From NCBI GenBank assembly GCA_019241525.1, contig JAFAWY010000147.1, positions 1 through 64,000 of the forward strand: 64,000 bases of DNA, given 5' to 3'. Of this stretch, positions 8,511-15,850 are shown piece after piece (within the stretch, counting starts at the first letter, position 1; the number at the start of each line of letters is the position of its first letter). The stretch is from Pseudonocardiales bacterium. GTDB taxonomy: Bacteria; Actinomycetota; Actinomycetes; Mycobacteriales; Pseudonocardiaceae. The notes beneath the pieces are model-generated. The model was not told the DNA's origin. It saw only the letters and a list, made by a program, of their open reading frames with translations, and searched no databases. A program made the translations under genes and the position numbers.

Positions 8511-9005
8511 ATGAAAAAGTCACAGAGAGTACTAACAGCCGCCGCAATCGGTGCGCTCACGCTCGGCGTCGCGGGTGTGGCAGTGATGTCCCTCTCGAAC
8601 GCGGCATTAGCCGATGTCTCTTGCCATAGTATAAACGCCAAGGGAACTGGCTAAGACTTCGGTGGCGGACAAACACAAGCCGATATCAGAGGCGGCGGTC
8701 TGCTCCACGGAACGACGCAAGGACAGTTTACCTCGACAGCAACGGCGGATCCACACGTATTAACTCTCACCGGAACGGTCACGTTTACGCCGAACAGCTC
8801 GAACAATGGGACGCTGACAGTAGCAGTGACCGGCACTTTCGACACCGCCACGGGGGACTTCGCAGCCTCAGGGCCAGTAACTGGCTCAACTGGAAAACTC
8901 GCCGGTACAACGGGGAACCTCACATTCACCGGAAACGAAAACCTGGCGACTGGCACGTTCACCGAGACGGTGGATGGCGACATCTGTGCAGACTTGGCGC
9001 CCTAG
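8511..9005 (+). pseudogene. Secreted beta-barrel-like protein with in-frame stop
   Basis: ATG 8511 follows a perfect AAAGGAGG. Codons 1-34 encode a signal peptide ending in ALA. Codon 48 is TAA (8652-8654), but the same frame stays open for another 116 codons and is clearly coding: GGGQTQADIRGGGLL, TLTGTVTFTPN, TVAVTGTFDTATGDF, TGKLAGTTGNLTFTGNENLA, ending CADLAP. The repeated short beta-strands resemble secreted actinobacterial proteins with a lipocalin- or allene-oxide-cyclase-like barrel. A single C-to-T change (CAA to TAA) explains the interruption. Only a 47-residue peptide would be made as it stands. Confidence 0.65.
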
Positions 9006-9184
9006 GCTAGGCAACGGCGGTTAGTTGAACAGGAAGTTGGCTAGATAGTGACCTCTGTGTCTCGGCGGCGCAGTGAGTGACGAGCTGAGTGGCAATCGGG
9101 GCAGCACTGGTCGGACATTCCTGGGCGTGCTTGGACAACAGAGATGCTACTATCACGATTTCGCCCAGATGACGGTCGCGACGA

Positions 9185-9235
9185 CTTACGCTCTTAATAA
9201 GCAGGTCCGGGATTCGATTCCCCGAGGTGGCTCCA
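9185..9235 (+). tRNA. tRNA 3'-half remnant, Thr-like acceptor (attachment site)
   Basis: A 7-base anticodon-like loop, a variable region, a T-arm (CGGGA, TTCGATT, CCCCG, with one A-C mismatch at the loop-closing pair) and the acceptor AGGTGGC followed by T and an encoded CCA. A T discriminator with AGGTGGC fits actinobacterial tRNA-Thr. The bases where the 5' acceptor and D-arm should lie show no such structure. Together with the integrase tail just downstream this is best read as an att site of a lost integrative element. Confidence 0.55.
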
Positions 9236-9242
9236 CCTGTGG

Positions 9243-9275
9243 CCTGGGCGGATCCACAACGACGATCCGCCCAGG
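9243..9275 (+). terminator. Hairpin behind the tRNA remnant
   Basis: Perfect 12-base inverted repeat CCTGGGCGGATC / GATCCGCCCAGG with a 9-base loop, 7 bases after the tRNA CCA. Its position is that of the original tRNA terminator. No T-run follows, as is common in high-GC actinobacteria. Confidence 0.6.
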
Positions 9276-9353
9276 TGCAGTGGAGGGGTTGCAGTTAGGG
9301 TTTGCAATTGCTGCCGTCATGGTCCTTTGGGCCATAGTGCGGTACTGATGCGG

Positions 9354-9542
9354 TCAGCTGCGCCGTGCGCGGTGCGCGCTACTGACGTGGGTGTTCTTCT
9401 GGGTGATCCAGATGTCGGTGTGACCGAGAATCTTCTGAACCACTCGAAGATGCACGTCCTGACTGATCAATAGGGTGCCTGCGGTATGTCGTCTGTTGTG
9501 CAGTCGTGTGTGCGGCAGTCCAGCAGCGGTGTCGCCATCACC
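9354..9542 (-). pseudogene. Tyrosine integrase C-terminal remnant, catalytic Tyr position is Asn
   Basis: The frame ending at TGA (complement 9354-9356) reads LHNRRHTAGTLLISQDVHLR and VVQKILGHTDIWITQKNTHV. These are the HxxR and LGH boxes of phage/ICE integrases (usually LHDLRHTAATLL and LGHxxIxxTxxYTHV). The catalytic Tyr position in TQKYTHV is Asn here. The frame carries only the last 60 residues. Location and orientation next to a tRNA 3' end match integrase-attP organisation in actinobacterial ICEs. Confidence 0.65.
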
Positions 9543-9787
9543 GAGCCCGACAACCGTACCTATTCCGACCGGACTGGAGCCGGCGGTTCCTGTCGGGGGT
9601 GCCCCGCGCCCGCGCCGCCGCCTTTCGGCTTTTGCGTCATTTCCGACTCACCGCCCCACACGGTCAGCCTGGGCTTTGGGATCGAGGGGTTCAGTTATTT
9701 CCGTTACTTCCTTCAAGCCGGCCGATTCAACCGCAGGAGACTGGTATCAACCGGCAGTCACCGACCGCGCCAGCTGTGAAGGCCTGG

Positions 9788-10381
9788 CTAGCCTGGAGCC
9801 TGCTGATCCGGATCAACCGGACCTTCGATTCTGAGATGCACGGGACAGTCGTCTTTGACGACCATCTCTATACCGTCTTCATTCCGCTGGTGGCCGCGGC
9901 CATAGTTATTCTGCTCGGGGTCGCAGGTGCACCCAGCCTCAGTAGCATTTGGCGCACCCGGCAGGAGAGGCATCCCAGCCACGTAGGGCAGCTTGACATG
10001 CGTGCATTCCGACCAGGGCAGAAGGACGTATTCCTCGTCGTCCGTCTTGATCCTGATGATGTCTTTTGAGGATGAGCTGTCCCCGGCTTCCTGTTGCTCG
10101 GTGGCCCACTCCTCCGTGACGTCGTCGATTTCCGCAGTCAACGGAGTAGTCGGCCCACTGTCCTCGTCGCGGTGTGGGTGACCCTGGATCGACGCCAGGG
10201 CCTGCTTCCGGAAGTGCATCTTATCGTCAACGATCCATACTGCTTCGACCTCGACGGAGGTTGTTCGAAGCCCTGGGGCGTTATGGCCGTTGCAGACGTG
10301 GATTTCGACATCGCTGTCGAGACCTTCGGGCAGGTCCTCTGCGACCTCTTCGAGTTTCTCGATGACTTCGCGGATGTTCAC
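9788..10381 (-). CDS. Hypothetical protein with C-terminal Cys cluster, mobile-element type
   Basis: 197 residues from GTG (complement 10379-10381), which has GGAGG 6 bases upstream. The N-terminal part is helical (EVIEKLEEVAEDLPEG) followed by SVEVEAVWIVDD. The centre is acidic, with SSSSKDIIRIKTDDEEYVLL. The C-terminus has GCTCDPEQNNYGRG followed later by DDCPVH, a CxC...C-P-x-H arrangement seen in small phage and ICE proteins, possibly metal-binding. The frame stays open upstream to 10456. Function unknown; likely cargo of the element whose integrase tail lies beside it. Confidence 0.6.
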   Translation of the reverse strand: MNIREVIEKLEEVAEDLPEGLDSDVEIHVCNGHNAPGLRTTSVEVEAVWIVDDKMHFRKQALASIQGHPHRDEDSGPTTPLTAEIDDVTEEWATEQQEAGDSSSSKDIIRIKTDDEEYVLLPWSECTHVKLPYVAGMPLLPGAPNATEAGCTCDPEQNNYGRGHQRNEDGIEMVVKDDCPVHLRIEGPVDPDQQAPG

Positions 10382-10835
10382 CGCAGCCTCCACAGTCGCC
10401 GCTGTCGTCCCCATCCACAACCCTGCCTGACATCCTGCGGTCGAGGTAGGGGTCAAACGCGATGGAGGCGCAGGAGTATCGGTTCGAACACTCCGTATGA
10501 CATCAGCTTGTCCGGCGTGGACGGCTAGGCGGGTGTCTCCCGCACTCGCGCGCCATGGGATGCGGAACCAAAGGTGCTCGTGCGATGCCGTGCAACCGCG
10601 GAGGGACTATGCACGAAGCGTTCATCAGATCGTGACACCAGCGGTGGCTAGGCCCCTTGCTTTGAAACGGTCAAGCTGGAACCGGGCCGCGTTATCGGCG
10701 TTGCACTGGTCGATACCGCTACGGTCGATACCGCAACGCGAGCGACTTATCGGTTACGGGGCACCTCGCTGGTGAACGCTCTCCTCCAGGGGTGACTCTT
10801 ACCGGGGTGACTGACTCAGCGGACTCCTGTGGGAA
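10382..10835. other. Gene-poor stretch
   Basis: I see no supported gene. A short direct repetition, GTCGATACCG, occurs twice near 10710-10735. The stretch ends at the hairpin behind the small peptide gene. Confidence 0.3.
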
Positions 10836-10903
10836 ACGACGGCCCCGCCTGGGTCCAGGGGCAACTTTGACACAACGTGCACAGGGCACGGCGGGGCCGT
10901 CGT
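10836..10903 (-). terminator. Long-loop hairpin behind the 32-residue peptide gene
   Basis: Perfect 14-base arms ACGACGGCCCCGCC (10836-10849) and GGCGGGGCCGTCGT (10890-10903) separated by 40 bases. It begins 12 bases after the peptide stop in the direction of transcription and is the most probable terminator of the 11241-10915 transcript. Confidence 0.5.
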
Positions 10904-10914
10904 CAGCTCACCGG

Positions 10915-11013
10915 CTAGCCCCCCAAAATAGTGCTAATAATTCCGGTGACCATGCTGGTGAGATTGCCCACTAAGCCGGTCACCTGATCGATGATGCCCT
11001 GTATGATATCCAT
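10915..11013 (-). CDS. 32-residue amphipathic hydrophobic peptide
   Basis: ATG (complement 11011-11013) follows GGGAGGAACC, a near-ideal ribosome binding site. The product begins MDIIQGIIDQVTG and ends TGIISTILGG. Ile/Leu/Val recur every three to four residues with Gln, Asp, Asn, Ser and Thr between, giving an amphipathic helix with no signal peptide, no Cys and no Arg or Lys (net charge about -2). Such peptides include PorA/PorH-like mycomembrane porins, phenol-soluble-modulin-like peptides and toxin peptides of type I systems; none can be chosen from sequence. It lies 25 bases downstream of another small gene on the same strand and before a strong hairpin. Confidence 0.6.
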   Translation of the reverse strand: MDIIQGIIDQVTGLVGNLTSMVTGIISTILGG

Positions 11014-11037
11014 GGTTCCTCCCTTCGAAGTTGTCTG

Positions 11038-11241
11038 TTAAATGCCACCTTGAATGCGAGACAGTCTTACTCCGCCATCCGCGAACCAATTCCTAAGAGG
11101 GTCTATCGTAACGTCGTAGGCGTTACCGCCTATTGCTACTTGAATAAAGTAAACGTCGATCTCGGCCGATGTCAATAAAACTCTGTGGTAACGGTTAGCT
11201 GTGAAGGGTTCAACATCTTGAGACCAACGATCTATGGGCAT
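11038..11241 (-). CDS. Hypothetical 67-residue protein
   Basis: ATG (complement 11239-11241). Alternating hydrophobic residues (YHRVLLTSAEIDVYFIQVAI) suggest beta-strands, followed by VTIDPLRNWFADGG. No clear ribosome binding site and no family. It ends 25 bases before the start of the 32-residue peptide on the same strand, so the two may form a unit. The start could lie further downstream. Confidence 0.4.
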   Translation of the reverse strand: MPIDRWSQDVEPFTANRYHRVLLTSAEIDVYFIQVAIGGNAYDVTIDPLRNWFADGGVRLSRIQGGI

Positions 11242-11421
11242 GGCGTGGCTAGATTAAAATGACACCAACATGCAAGGGCGCCAGCTTGCCAGAATGTGTG
11301 TTTTTCACGAAGTTAAGTACGGGTTGCCTTGTGGTGCTATCCGCCCCGGCGGGCTAACGCGTGCGCTGAGGTGCCCGATTACACCCGTGCCCGAGGGAGA
11401 CCAACCTCGAAAGGCACATTC

Positions 11422-11804
11422 ATGATTGGCCGAACCACCGCCACCGTTGTTCTGATGGCCGTAGCTACCGCGACATTGACAGCGGGTACCGCCGCCACCG
11501 GTGGAGGCGATGGTGGCACCACCAGCCCCATGTGCGGTAGCCCCCGGATCCGAGGTGCACGGCACAAGTCTTAGCATTCCTCCACCCAAGCCCGACCTCG
11601 TCGCCACCATCACCATCGCCGATGCCGGGCAGAACAGCACCAGGCCAGGTTGCTCCGTGGCCGCTCCTCAGTCCAACCCCAACGCCAACGTCAAGCCCGA
11701 CACCAATGCCCACGCCAGGACCGACGCCACCCGTGGTTGCCCTCTCGCCACTTCAGCTCCGGCAGGCGCTCGTAGCATGGTTGGCGGGCAGCTCCACGAC
11801 TTGA
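11422..11804 (+). pseudogene. Secreted Pro/Thr-rich protein, frameshifted
   Basis: ATG 11422 follows CGAAAGG. The first 30 codons form a signal peptide (TTATVVLMAVATATLTAGTA). The frame ends at 11574, but two other frames on the same strand continue in a protein-like way: VAPGSEVHGTSLSIPPPKPD and then PTPTPTSSPTPMPTPGPTPP with a final ALSPLQLRQALVAWLAGSS. Two frameshifts would join these into one exported protein with a Pro-Thr linker. Alternatively only the 50-residue first part is real. Confidence 0.35.
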
Positions 11805-12070
11805 CCTTCTAAGCGCGCCACGATGGCCGATAGCGCAGGGCCAGGGGATTGTTGGTCAAGGACCCGCACCTCGACATTGTCCCCCGTAGACGACTCTACG
11901 TATCAGCTGACGCGCGGACTCGTCAAGTAAGCGACAGTCTCGGTGGCGATTGGGCGGTTTTCGTCAGAGATAGGGAACGTGGCTGTTACGGACGCGAGTA
12001 AGCCTGGCCCATTAATTACCGATCCAGGTTTTACCCAGGCAAAGTCGATAATCCGCCTATAGTCGTGTAG
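11753..12070 (-). pseudogene. In-frame continuation of the 12071-12253 gene, interrupted by TGA
   Basis: Directly behind the TGA of the upstream small membrane gene the same frame stays protein-like: YRRIIDFAWVKPGSVINGPG, LLASVTATFPISDENRPIA, then TGA (complement 11903-11905), then VEVRVLDQQSPGPALSAIVA up to a final TGA at 11753-11755. With the upstream part it would make a membrane-anchored protein of about 165 residues carrying two UGA codons. Confidence 0.35.
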
Positions 12071-12253
12071 TCAGCCGGAAAGGTACGTCCAGAACCACGT
12101 TTTCTGAGGATCGTCAGGGTTGCCATCTCCTCGGCCATCGTCCGCCCGTCGCGAGTCGTCTGGGGTCGTGTCCATTCTGCTTCTCATGGTTCTCTTGGGT
12201 AGTGAGGCGTACACAAATAGTGCAACACCTAAGATGAGCAGTAGTAGCAGCAT
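12071..12253 (-). CDS. Small membrane protein, hypothetical
   Basis: 60 residues from ATG (complement 12251-12253), with GAGAGGA 8 bases upstream. One N-terminal membrane helix (LLLLLILGVALFVYASL), a basic stop-transfer (PKRTMRSR), an Asp-rich hydrophilic segment and an aromatic tail (TWFWTYLSG). It may be complete, or the surviving N-terminus of a longer protein, because the frame continues past the TGA. Confidence 0.5.
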   Translation of the reverse strand: MLLLLLILGVALFVYASLPKRTMRSRMDTTPDDSRRADDGRGDGNPDDPQKTWFWTYLSG

Positions 12254-12390
12254 GACCCATCGGTCCTCTCGAAGCTCATTTGGGCAACCTTTAGTCGACC
12301 CTGTGTCACTGCTGGCAAATCCCTATGGTTTCGAGGGGTATCGGCGCCTGTGGCGCGGCGTTACCCGGTCAACGGGGCTAGGCTTGCTGG

Positions 12391-12627
12391 ATGGCCGGTG
12401 ATCAGTCGGCTACCGGCAGCCAGCACGACTTGATCGCTGCGGTGGCGGCGTTGCGGACGGTGCTAGCTGCGATCGACGCCGGTGAGTTGTCTTGTTCGGC
12501 GGGTTTCCGGCATCGGCTGGTGGGCACTGTGGTGGCGCTGGAGAGCCTGGTCGGTGACGGTCAAGCAGATACCGACGCCGTGTCCGAATCTGGGTTTTCA
12601 GCAGGCGGTAAACCGTTGGTCGGGTGA
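12391..12627 (+). CDS. Hypothetical 78-residue protein, probably truncated
   Basis: ATG 12391. A helical domain (LIAAVAALRTVLAAIDAGEL) followed by FRHRLVGTVVALESLVG resembles a small conserved actinobacterial family without known function. The last 25 residues fall over the antisense resolvase remnant at 12575-12735, so the natural C-terminus was probably replaced by an insertion. Confidence 0.5.
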   Translation: MAGDQSATGSQHDLIAAVAALRTVLAAIDAGELSCSAGFRHRLVGTVVALESLVGDGQADTDAVSESGFSAGGKPLVG

Positions 12628-12735
12628 CGCCGATGGTCTCGGCGATGGTGGTCACGGGGTGTTGACCACTGGTGTACGTCTGCGTACGAGGGCGATCTGT
12701 TTGTCATTGAGTTTGGGTCGGCGTCCGCCTTTGCC
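12575..12735 (-). pseudogene. Resolvase C-terminal remnant, frameshifted
   Basis: Two minus-strand frames together spell the resolvase tail: GRRPKLNDKQIALVRRRT, then after a shift VTTIAETIGVTRPTVYRLLK. The second is the typical resolvase helix-turn-helix (usually SxxxIAxxxGVSRxTVYR). The catalytic domain is missing. This is the second resolvase tail in the window, besides the one at 5735. Confidence 0.6.
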
Positions 12736-13117
12736 GAGCTCGCCTTAGCCATTTGGACAGGATGGTTCTCCTGCGTCGCCCAGCGGTAACAGACTTCCCG
12801 CCTTCAGCACCTGGTGACGGTCTGATTCGGCTGCGCTGAGGGGCCACGGTGGGTGCTGAGTGCTGACCTGGCTGCGGTGTTGCTCGTGTCGCGCTCCAGC
12901 GAATGGAGACCCCGTGTGGAGAAGACAGCAAGCACTGCGGCTATCTGAACACCAGGGGGTGGGGTGCTAGCCCGTCGGCGAGACGGCCCAGGAGATGGAA
13001 ACATCCCTGGGGGTCAATCGCACGCTGGGCCGCGGGGCCACTGTGGTGATCGGGTTGGTGGTGCCGGTGCCGGTGCCCGCGACCGCGAACGCGGCTGCCA
13101 CTCCGATGACCGCTTAT

Positions 13118-13240
13118 GTCACCAACAACGGCCGCGCCCTCGCAGCCCGCATCCTCGGCGAAACCAGCGACGATCGGACCCGCTTCGTCGGCGCCAAACC
13201 ATTCAAAGCCGGTGCCGCCGCGTGTCTGGCTGGGTGGCCA
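13118..13240 (+). pseudogene. IS110-family transposase, C-terminal fragment
   Basis: The frame contains ALAARILGETSDDRTRFVGA followed by KPFKAG, which matches the Transposase_20 region of IS110 elements (usually LLAARLLAEIGDxxRFxxxxALxAYAG). It is only about 40 residues long and is followed by unrelated sequence that leads into the next gene. Whether it belonged to the same element as the N-terminal fragment at 1015 cannot be decided. Confidence 0.5.
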
Positions 13241-13319
13241 GTCGTTGATTGCTGGCATGAGCAGCGACAGGTCGGCTGCTGCGTCCAGCGGGCGACCCGG
13301 GACTGAGTCGTGCCGCCGA

Positions 13320-14192
13320 ATGCGCCGAGTGATGGGCCGCGTCTGGCACTACGGGTTATGCGCCGTGGTCTCCAGCGGCGCGCTGGCCTCCGCGAGTTTG
13401 ATGGCGGCCGTGTTGACCATGATGGCCACTTTGTCGCCCGAACGGGGACTGGCTACGTCGGCCCCAATGGTGATGGTCGCACCCCCGGCGCTGCCCGCTG
13501 TCCCCGAGCCCGCCGCCGCGCCGGCTGGTTTACCGCCCGCAGCACCCATCGCTGGAACTGCCCGGACTGTCACGGTCCCCGCCCAAATGCCCGCGTCGGC
13601 CGCCCCTGCGGGTGGGCCGCAGGTGGCTTACGCAGCCTGGGCTAGCCGACTGTCCTGGGTTACCGGAATTCCTGTGCGAGCGTTAGAGGCCTACGCCTAT
13701 GCACATGCGGTGATGGCAGCCAGCCGTCCCACCTGCCAACTCAGCTGGACAACTCTGGCTGGCATTGCCGCGGTGGAATCCCAGCACGGCACCATGGGAG
13801 GCCGCACCCTGCTGGCCGATGGTCGGCCCTCCACGCCCATCATCGGTATCCCACTCAATGGCGCCAACGGCACCCGCGCGATCGCGGCCACCGACGGGGG
13901 TCGGTTGACCGGGGACAAGATCTGGGAGCGTGCCGTAGGGCCTTTCCAGTTCATCCCATCAGCGTGGGCGATCTGGCGCACCGACGCGCACGGCGACGGG
14001 ATAACCGATCCGCAGAATATCGACAACGCTGCTTTGGCCGCGGCGAAGTATTTGTGCGCCGACAACCGCAACCTGGCCTCTGGTGAGGACTGGGTGCGGG
14101 CAATTTTGTCCTATAACAATTCCCTAGATTACGCCAGAACTGTCTACTACTACGCCCAGGCTTACGCCCGCCGCGCCCAGGCCATCAGCTGA
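13320..14192 (+). CDS. MltB-like lytic transglycosylase
   Basis: About 290 residues from ATG 13320 (ATG 13332 is also possible). A membrane anchor or signal segment (residues 8-35) is followed by a Pro/Ala-rich linker to about residue 95 and then the SLT_2 catalytic domain: LAGIAAVESQHGTMGG with the catalytic Glu, WERAVGPFQFIPSAW, ITDPQNIDNAALAAAKYLC and ILSYNNSLDY. Actinobacterial homologues are secreted murein hydrolases. The open frame begins upstream at 13116, inside the IS110 fragment, so its promoter may have been altered by the insertion. Confidence 0.85.
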   Translation: MRRVMGRVWHYGLCAVVSSGALASASLMAAVLTMMATLSPERGLATSAPMVMVAPPALPAVPEPAAAPAGLPPAAPIAGTARTVTVPAQMPASAAPAGGPQVAYAAWASRLSWVTGIPVRALEAYAYAHAVMAASRPTCQLSWTTLAGIAAVESQHGTMGGRTLLADGRPSTPIIGIPLNGANGTRAIAATDGGRLTGDKIWERAVGPFQFIPSAWAIWRTDAHGDGITDPQNIDNAALAAAKYLCADNRNLASGEDWVRAILSYNNSLDYARTVYYYAQAYARRAQAIS

Positions 14193-14233
14193 CCATGAGC
14201 CGACAAGCGCTGACGGATTGGCGTGTGGCCCAT

Positions 14234-14290
14234 GATATCGGAATATACTGCTGTATAGCGTTTCTTTTATACGGTCACATATTGCTCTCC
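14234..14290 (+). repeat. AT-rich direct repeat, left copy
   Basis: GATAT, GAATATA, TGTATAG, TATAC and CACATA occur in the same order as in the copy at 14874-14929. The copies are in direct orientation about 640 bases apart and enclose the small gene at 14536-14811. The stretch stands out as AT-rich in a high-GC background. Confidence 0.5.
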
Positions 14291-14535
14291 GGGTCACGTG
14301 CTGCTGGATGCTCAGCAAGATTCGGGAAGGAGTTCAGGGTGCACACGGTTCCAGTTAGAGGGCGTTCACGCCCGTCCGATCCGGTCTCTACGGCCGTCCA
14401 GCGCAGGTCTGCTGCCGCATGCTGTTCAAGCGCCATTGCGCGATCAGTGTGAGGTGGCCGATGCGCGCGCCGGGTGTCACCCTGGGCACGTACTCACAGC
14501 CGATACCAACCGCACTCATCGCGGCAGTTGTAACT

Positions 14536-14811
14536 CTAGATCCTTTTGCGCAACGTTTCCATGTAATCGGGGAAGTAGCGGGAAATGACGTCTAGGGAAA
14601 ATTGTGGCATGATCGACGAGGTGGGCTCTCGCTCCAGGAGGAAAGTAAACGACTGGTGAACGACTTTGGCCAGATCATCTTCGGTTAGCTTCAGTTCCCG
14701 TATTAGTTCTTCTGGTACCGTGACGTCGTACCGCCTGTCTTTGTTGTCGCCTTCGTTTATCTCAGCGTGGAATTTGCGAAAACCCGTTGACGTAACGACG
14801 ATATTGCTCAT
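14536..14811 (-). CDS. Conserved hypothetical 91-residue protein
   Basis: ATG (complement 14809-14811). It contains RRYDVTVPEELIRELKLTED, followed by KVVHQSFTFLLEREPTSSI and LDVISRYFPDY. The VTVPEEL...EEDL pattern resembles the small DNA-binding or regulatory proteins that often travel as single genes in accessory DNA. No enzyme motif. Third-position GC is lower than in its neighbours, and AT-rich direct repeats flank it, so it was probably acquired. Confidence 0.6.
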   Translation of the reverse strand: MSNIVVTSTGFRKFHAEINEGDNKDRRYDVTVPEELIRELKLTEDDLAKVVHQSFTFLLEREPTSSIMPQFSLDVISRYFPDYMETLRKRI

Positions 14812-14873
14812 GGTTTGCGCTGCCCCTTACGGTGTCATCAGAGTCGAGAAGTTGGGTACAACGCAGAATAGCG

Positions 14874-14929
14874 GATATGTCAGAATATAAGCTTGTATAG
14901 GGCTCGTTCTATACAAGCACATACTTGCC
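14874..14929 (+). repeat. AT-rich direct repeat, right copy, with palindrome
   Basis: Contains a perfect palindrome CTTGTATAG-N8-CTATACAAG and lies 60 bases upstream of the 14811 start, so it is also a candidate operator/promoter of that gene. The left copy at 14234 keeps only the inner TGTATA...TATAC pairing. Confidence 0.5.
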
Positions 14930-15046
14930 GATGGGATGCCCGCGGCAGGGCGGCTGGCAGGCCCATCTCACAGCGATTTCTCACACCGGCCTAGCCCGCA
15001 CCGTCAGCGAAAGGCTCCTCATTCGCAGCCCCGCTTGGTGACGTGA

Positions 15047-15385
15047 TCAGTCAGTCGACGGGGTGTGGTTCTGTTGTTGCTGTTCCAGCGTGGCGATGCG
15101 CTCGTGGGCCGCGGTGAGCTGATGTTCGAGGCTGACGATGCGGATAGCTGCAGTGAGAGGCATGTTCTCATCAAGGAGAGTGCGTACCCGCTGGGCAAGG
15201 CTGAGTTCGGCGCGGCTGTAGCGGCGCTGCCCGCCGGAGGAGCGGTCTGGGGTGAGTAATCCAGCGGCGTCGAGGCTGCGCAGGAATGCTGGTTGCACAC
15301 CGAGCAGATCGGCGGCAAGGCCCATGGTGTAGGCCGGGAAGTCCTGGTCGTCGAGTTTGGCGTCAATGCCCCGCGGGTCGCTCAC
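15047..15385 (-). CDS. hspR: HspR-like MerR-family repressor
   Basis: 112 residues from GTG (complement 15383-15385), with GGAGG just upstream. The N-terminal winged helix reads YTMGLAADLLGVQPAFLRSL, then DAAGLLTPDRSSGGQRRYS, the MerR/HspR recognition helix. The part after it (PLTAAIRIVSLEHQLTAAHE) matches the HspR helix that in mycobacteria reads GIKRIIELENQ. HspR represses chaperone operons at HAIR operators (CTTGAGT-N7-ACTCAAG). Here dnaK-grpE-dnaJ are not adjacent; instead an hsp20 gene with a HAIR-like site lies 600 bases away, so that gene is the probable target. Gene symbol by similarity. Confidence 0.7.
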   Translation of the reverse strand: MSDPRGIDAKLDDQDFPAYTMGLAADLLGVQPAFLRSLDAAGLLTPDRSSGGQRRYSRAELSLAQRVRTLLDENMPLTAAIRIVSLEHQLTAAHERIATLEQQQQNHTPSTD

Positions 15386-15850
15386 CTAGCCTCCGGTGAT
15401 GAACAGGAGCCCTGGCCGCGGTAAGCGCTCGCAGCCAGGGCCCGCGCGGTGTTAGAGGCCGCCCAAGCGCTGCCGATGTGGGCGGCGAAATGCTCTCCTG
15501 TCGTGACGGAGCCTTGACGGCTCGTCGCCTCGGGCCCGTGGTCAGATCCCAGGCCGAACGGGTGACAGCGGCAGAGAGCCGGGCGTCGCCGTCACCGAAC
15601 TCGCAATCGCGCTATCACCTCCCCGCGAAGGAGTAACATCGTGATGTCTGCATAAGGGAGTCTATGCCACTCGGAGTAACTTGTCTACTGCCCGGAAGTC
15701 GTCTAGCTGACCCCGCGCACGCCATACGCCATCGGGCGCGCAGCAGTGAGAAGCAGTGAGAATCGGTCCGGCAACCCTGCCGTGCGCCCGGCGCATCGAC
15801 GTGGCAGATTCCCGCTCGGATACGGGTGAACTGCCCAGGAGGTCATGTAG
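15386..15850. other. Intergenic region between the HspR-like gene and hsp20
   Basis: No supported gene. A minus-strand frame of about 60 codons ending TGA overlaps the HspR-like GTG as GTGA and could be the end of a lost upstream gene, but it has no start codon. A short inverted repeat GCCCTGGC / GCCAGGGC lies near 15409-15440. Two tiny plus-strand frames with ribosome-binding-like sequences (around 15620-15760) are not convincing. Confidence 0.35.

Noticed and set aside
9280-9348. 22-codon hydrophobic frame (GTG) after the tRNA terminator
   Set aside because: Encodes a single hydrophobic helix but lacks an RBS and overlaps nothing conserved; too weak to call.
9506-10069. 187-residue plus-strand frame
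   Set aside because: Covers the integrase tail and the Cys-cluster protein in antisense; protein is low-complexity with no homology I recognise.
14339-14452. 37-codon plus-strand frame with GGAAGGAG upstream
   Set aside because: Good spacing of the RBS-like sequence, but the product is an Arg/Ser/Ala-rich string without structure; could be revived by ribosome profiling.
15386-15560. Minus-strand frame ending in GTGA overlap with the HspR-like start
   Set aside because: Open for about 60 codons but without any usable start codon; at most the tail of a lost gene.
15664-15759. 31-codon plus-strand frame with AAGGGAG upstream
   Set aside because: Product has no protein-like pattern; likely chance in the hsp20 upstream region.
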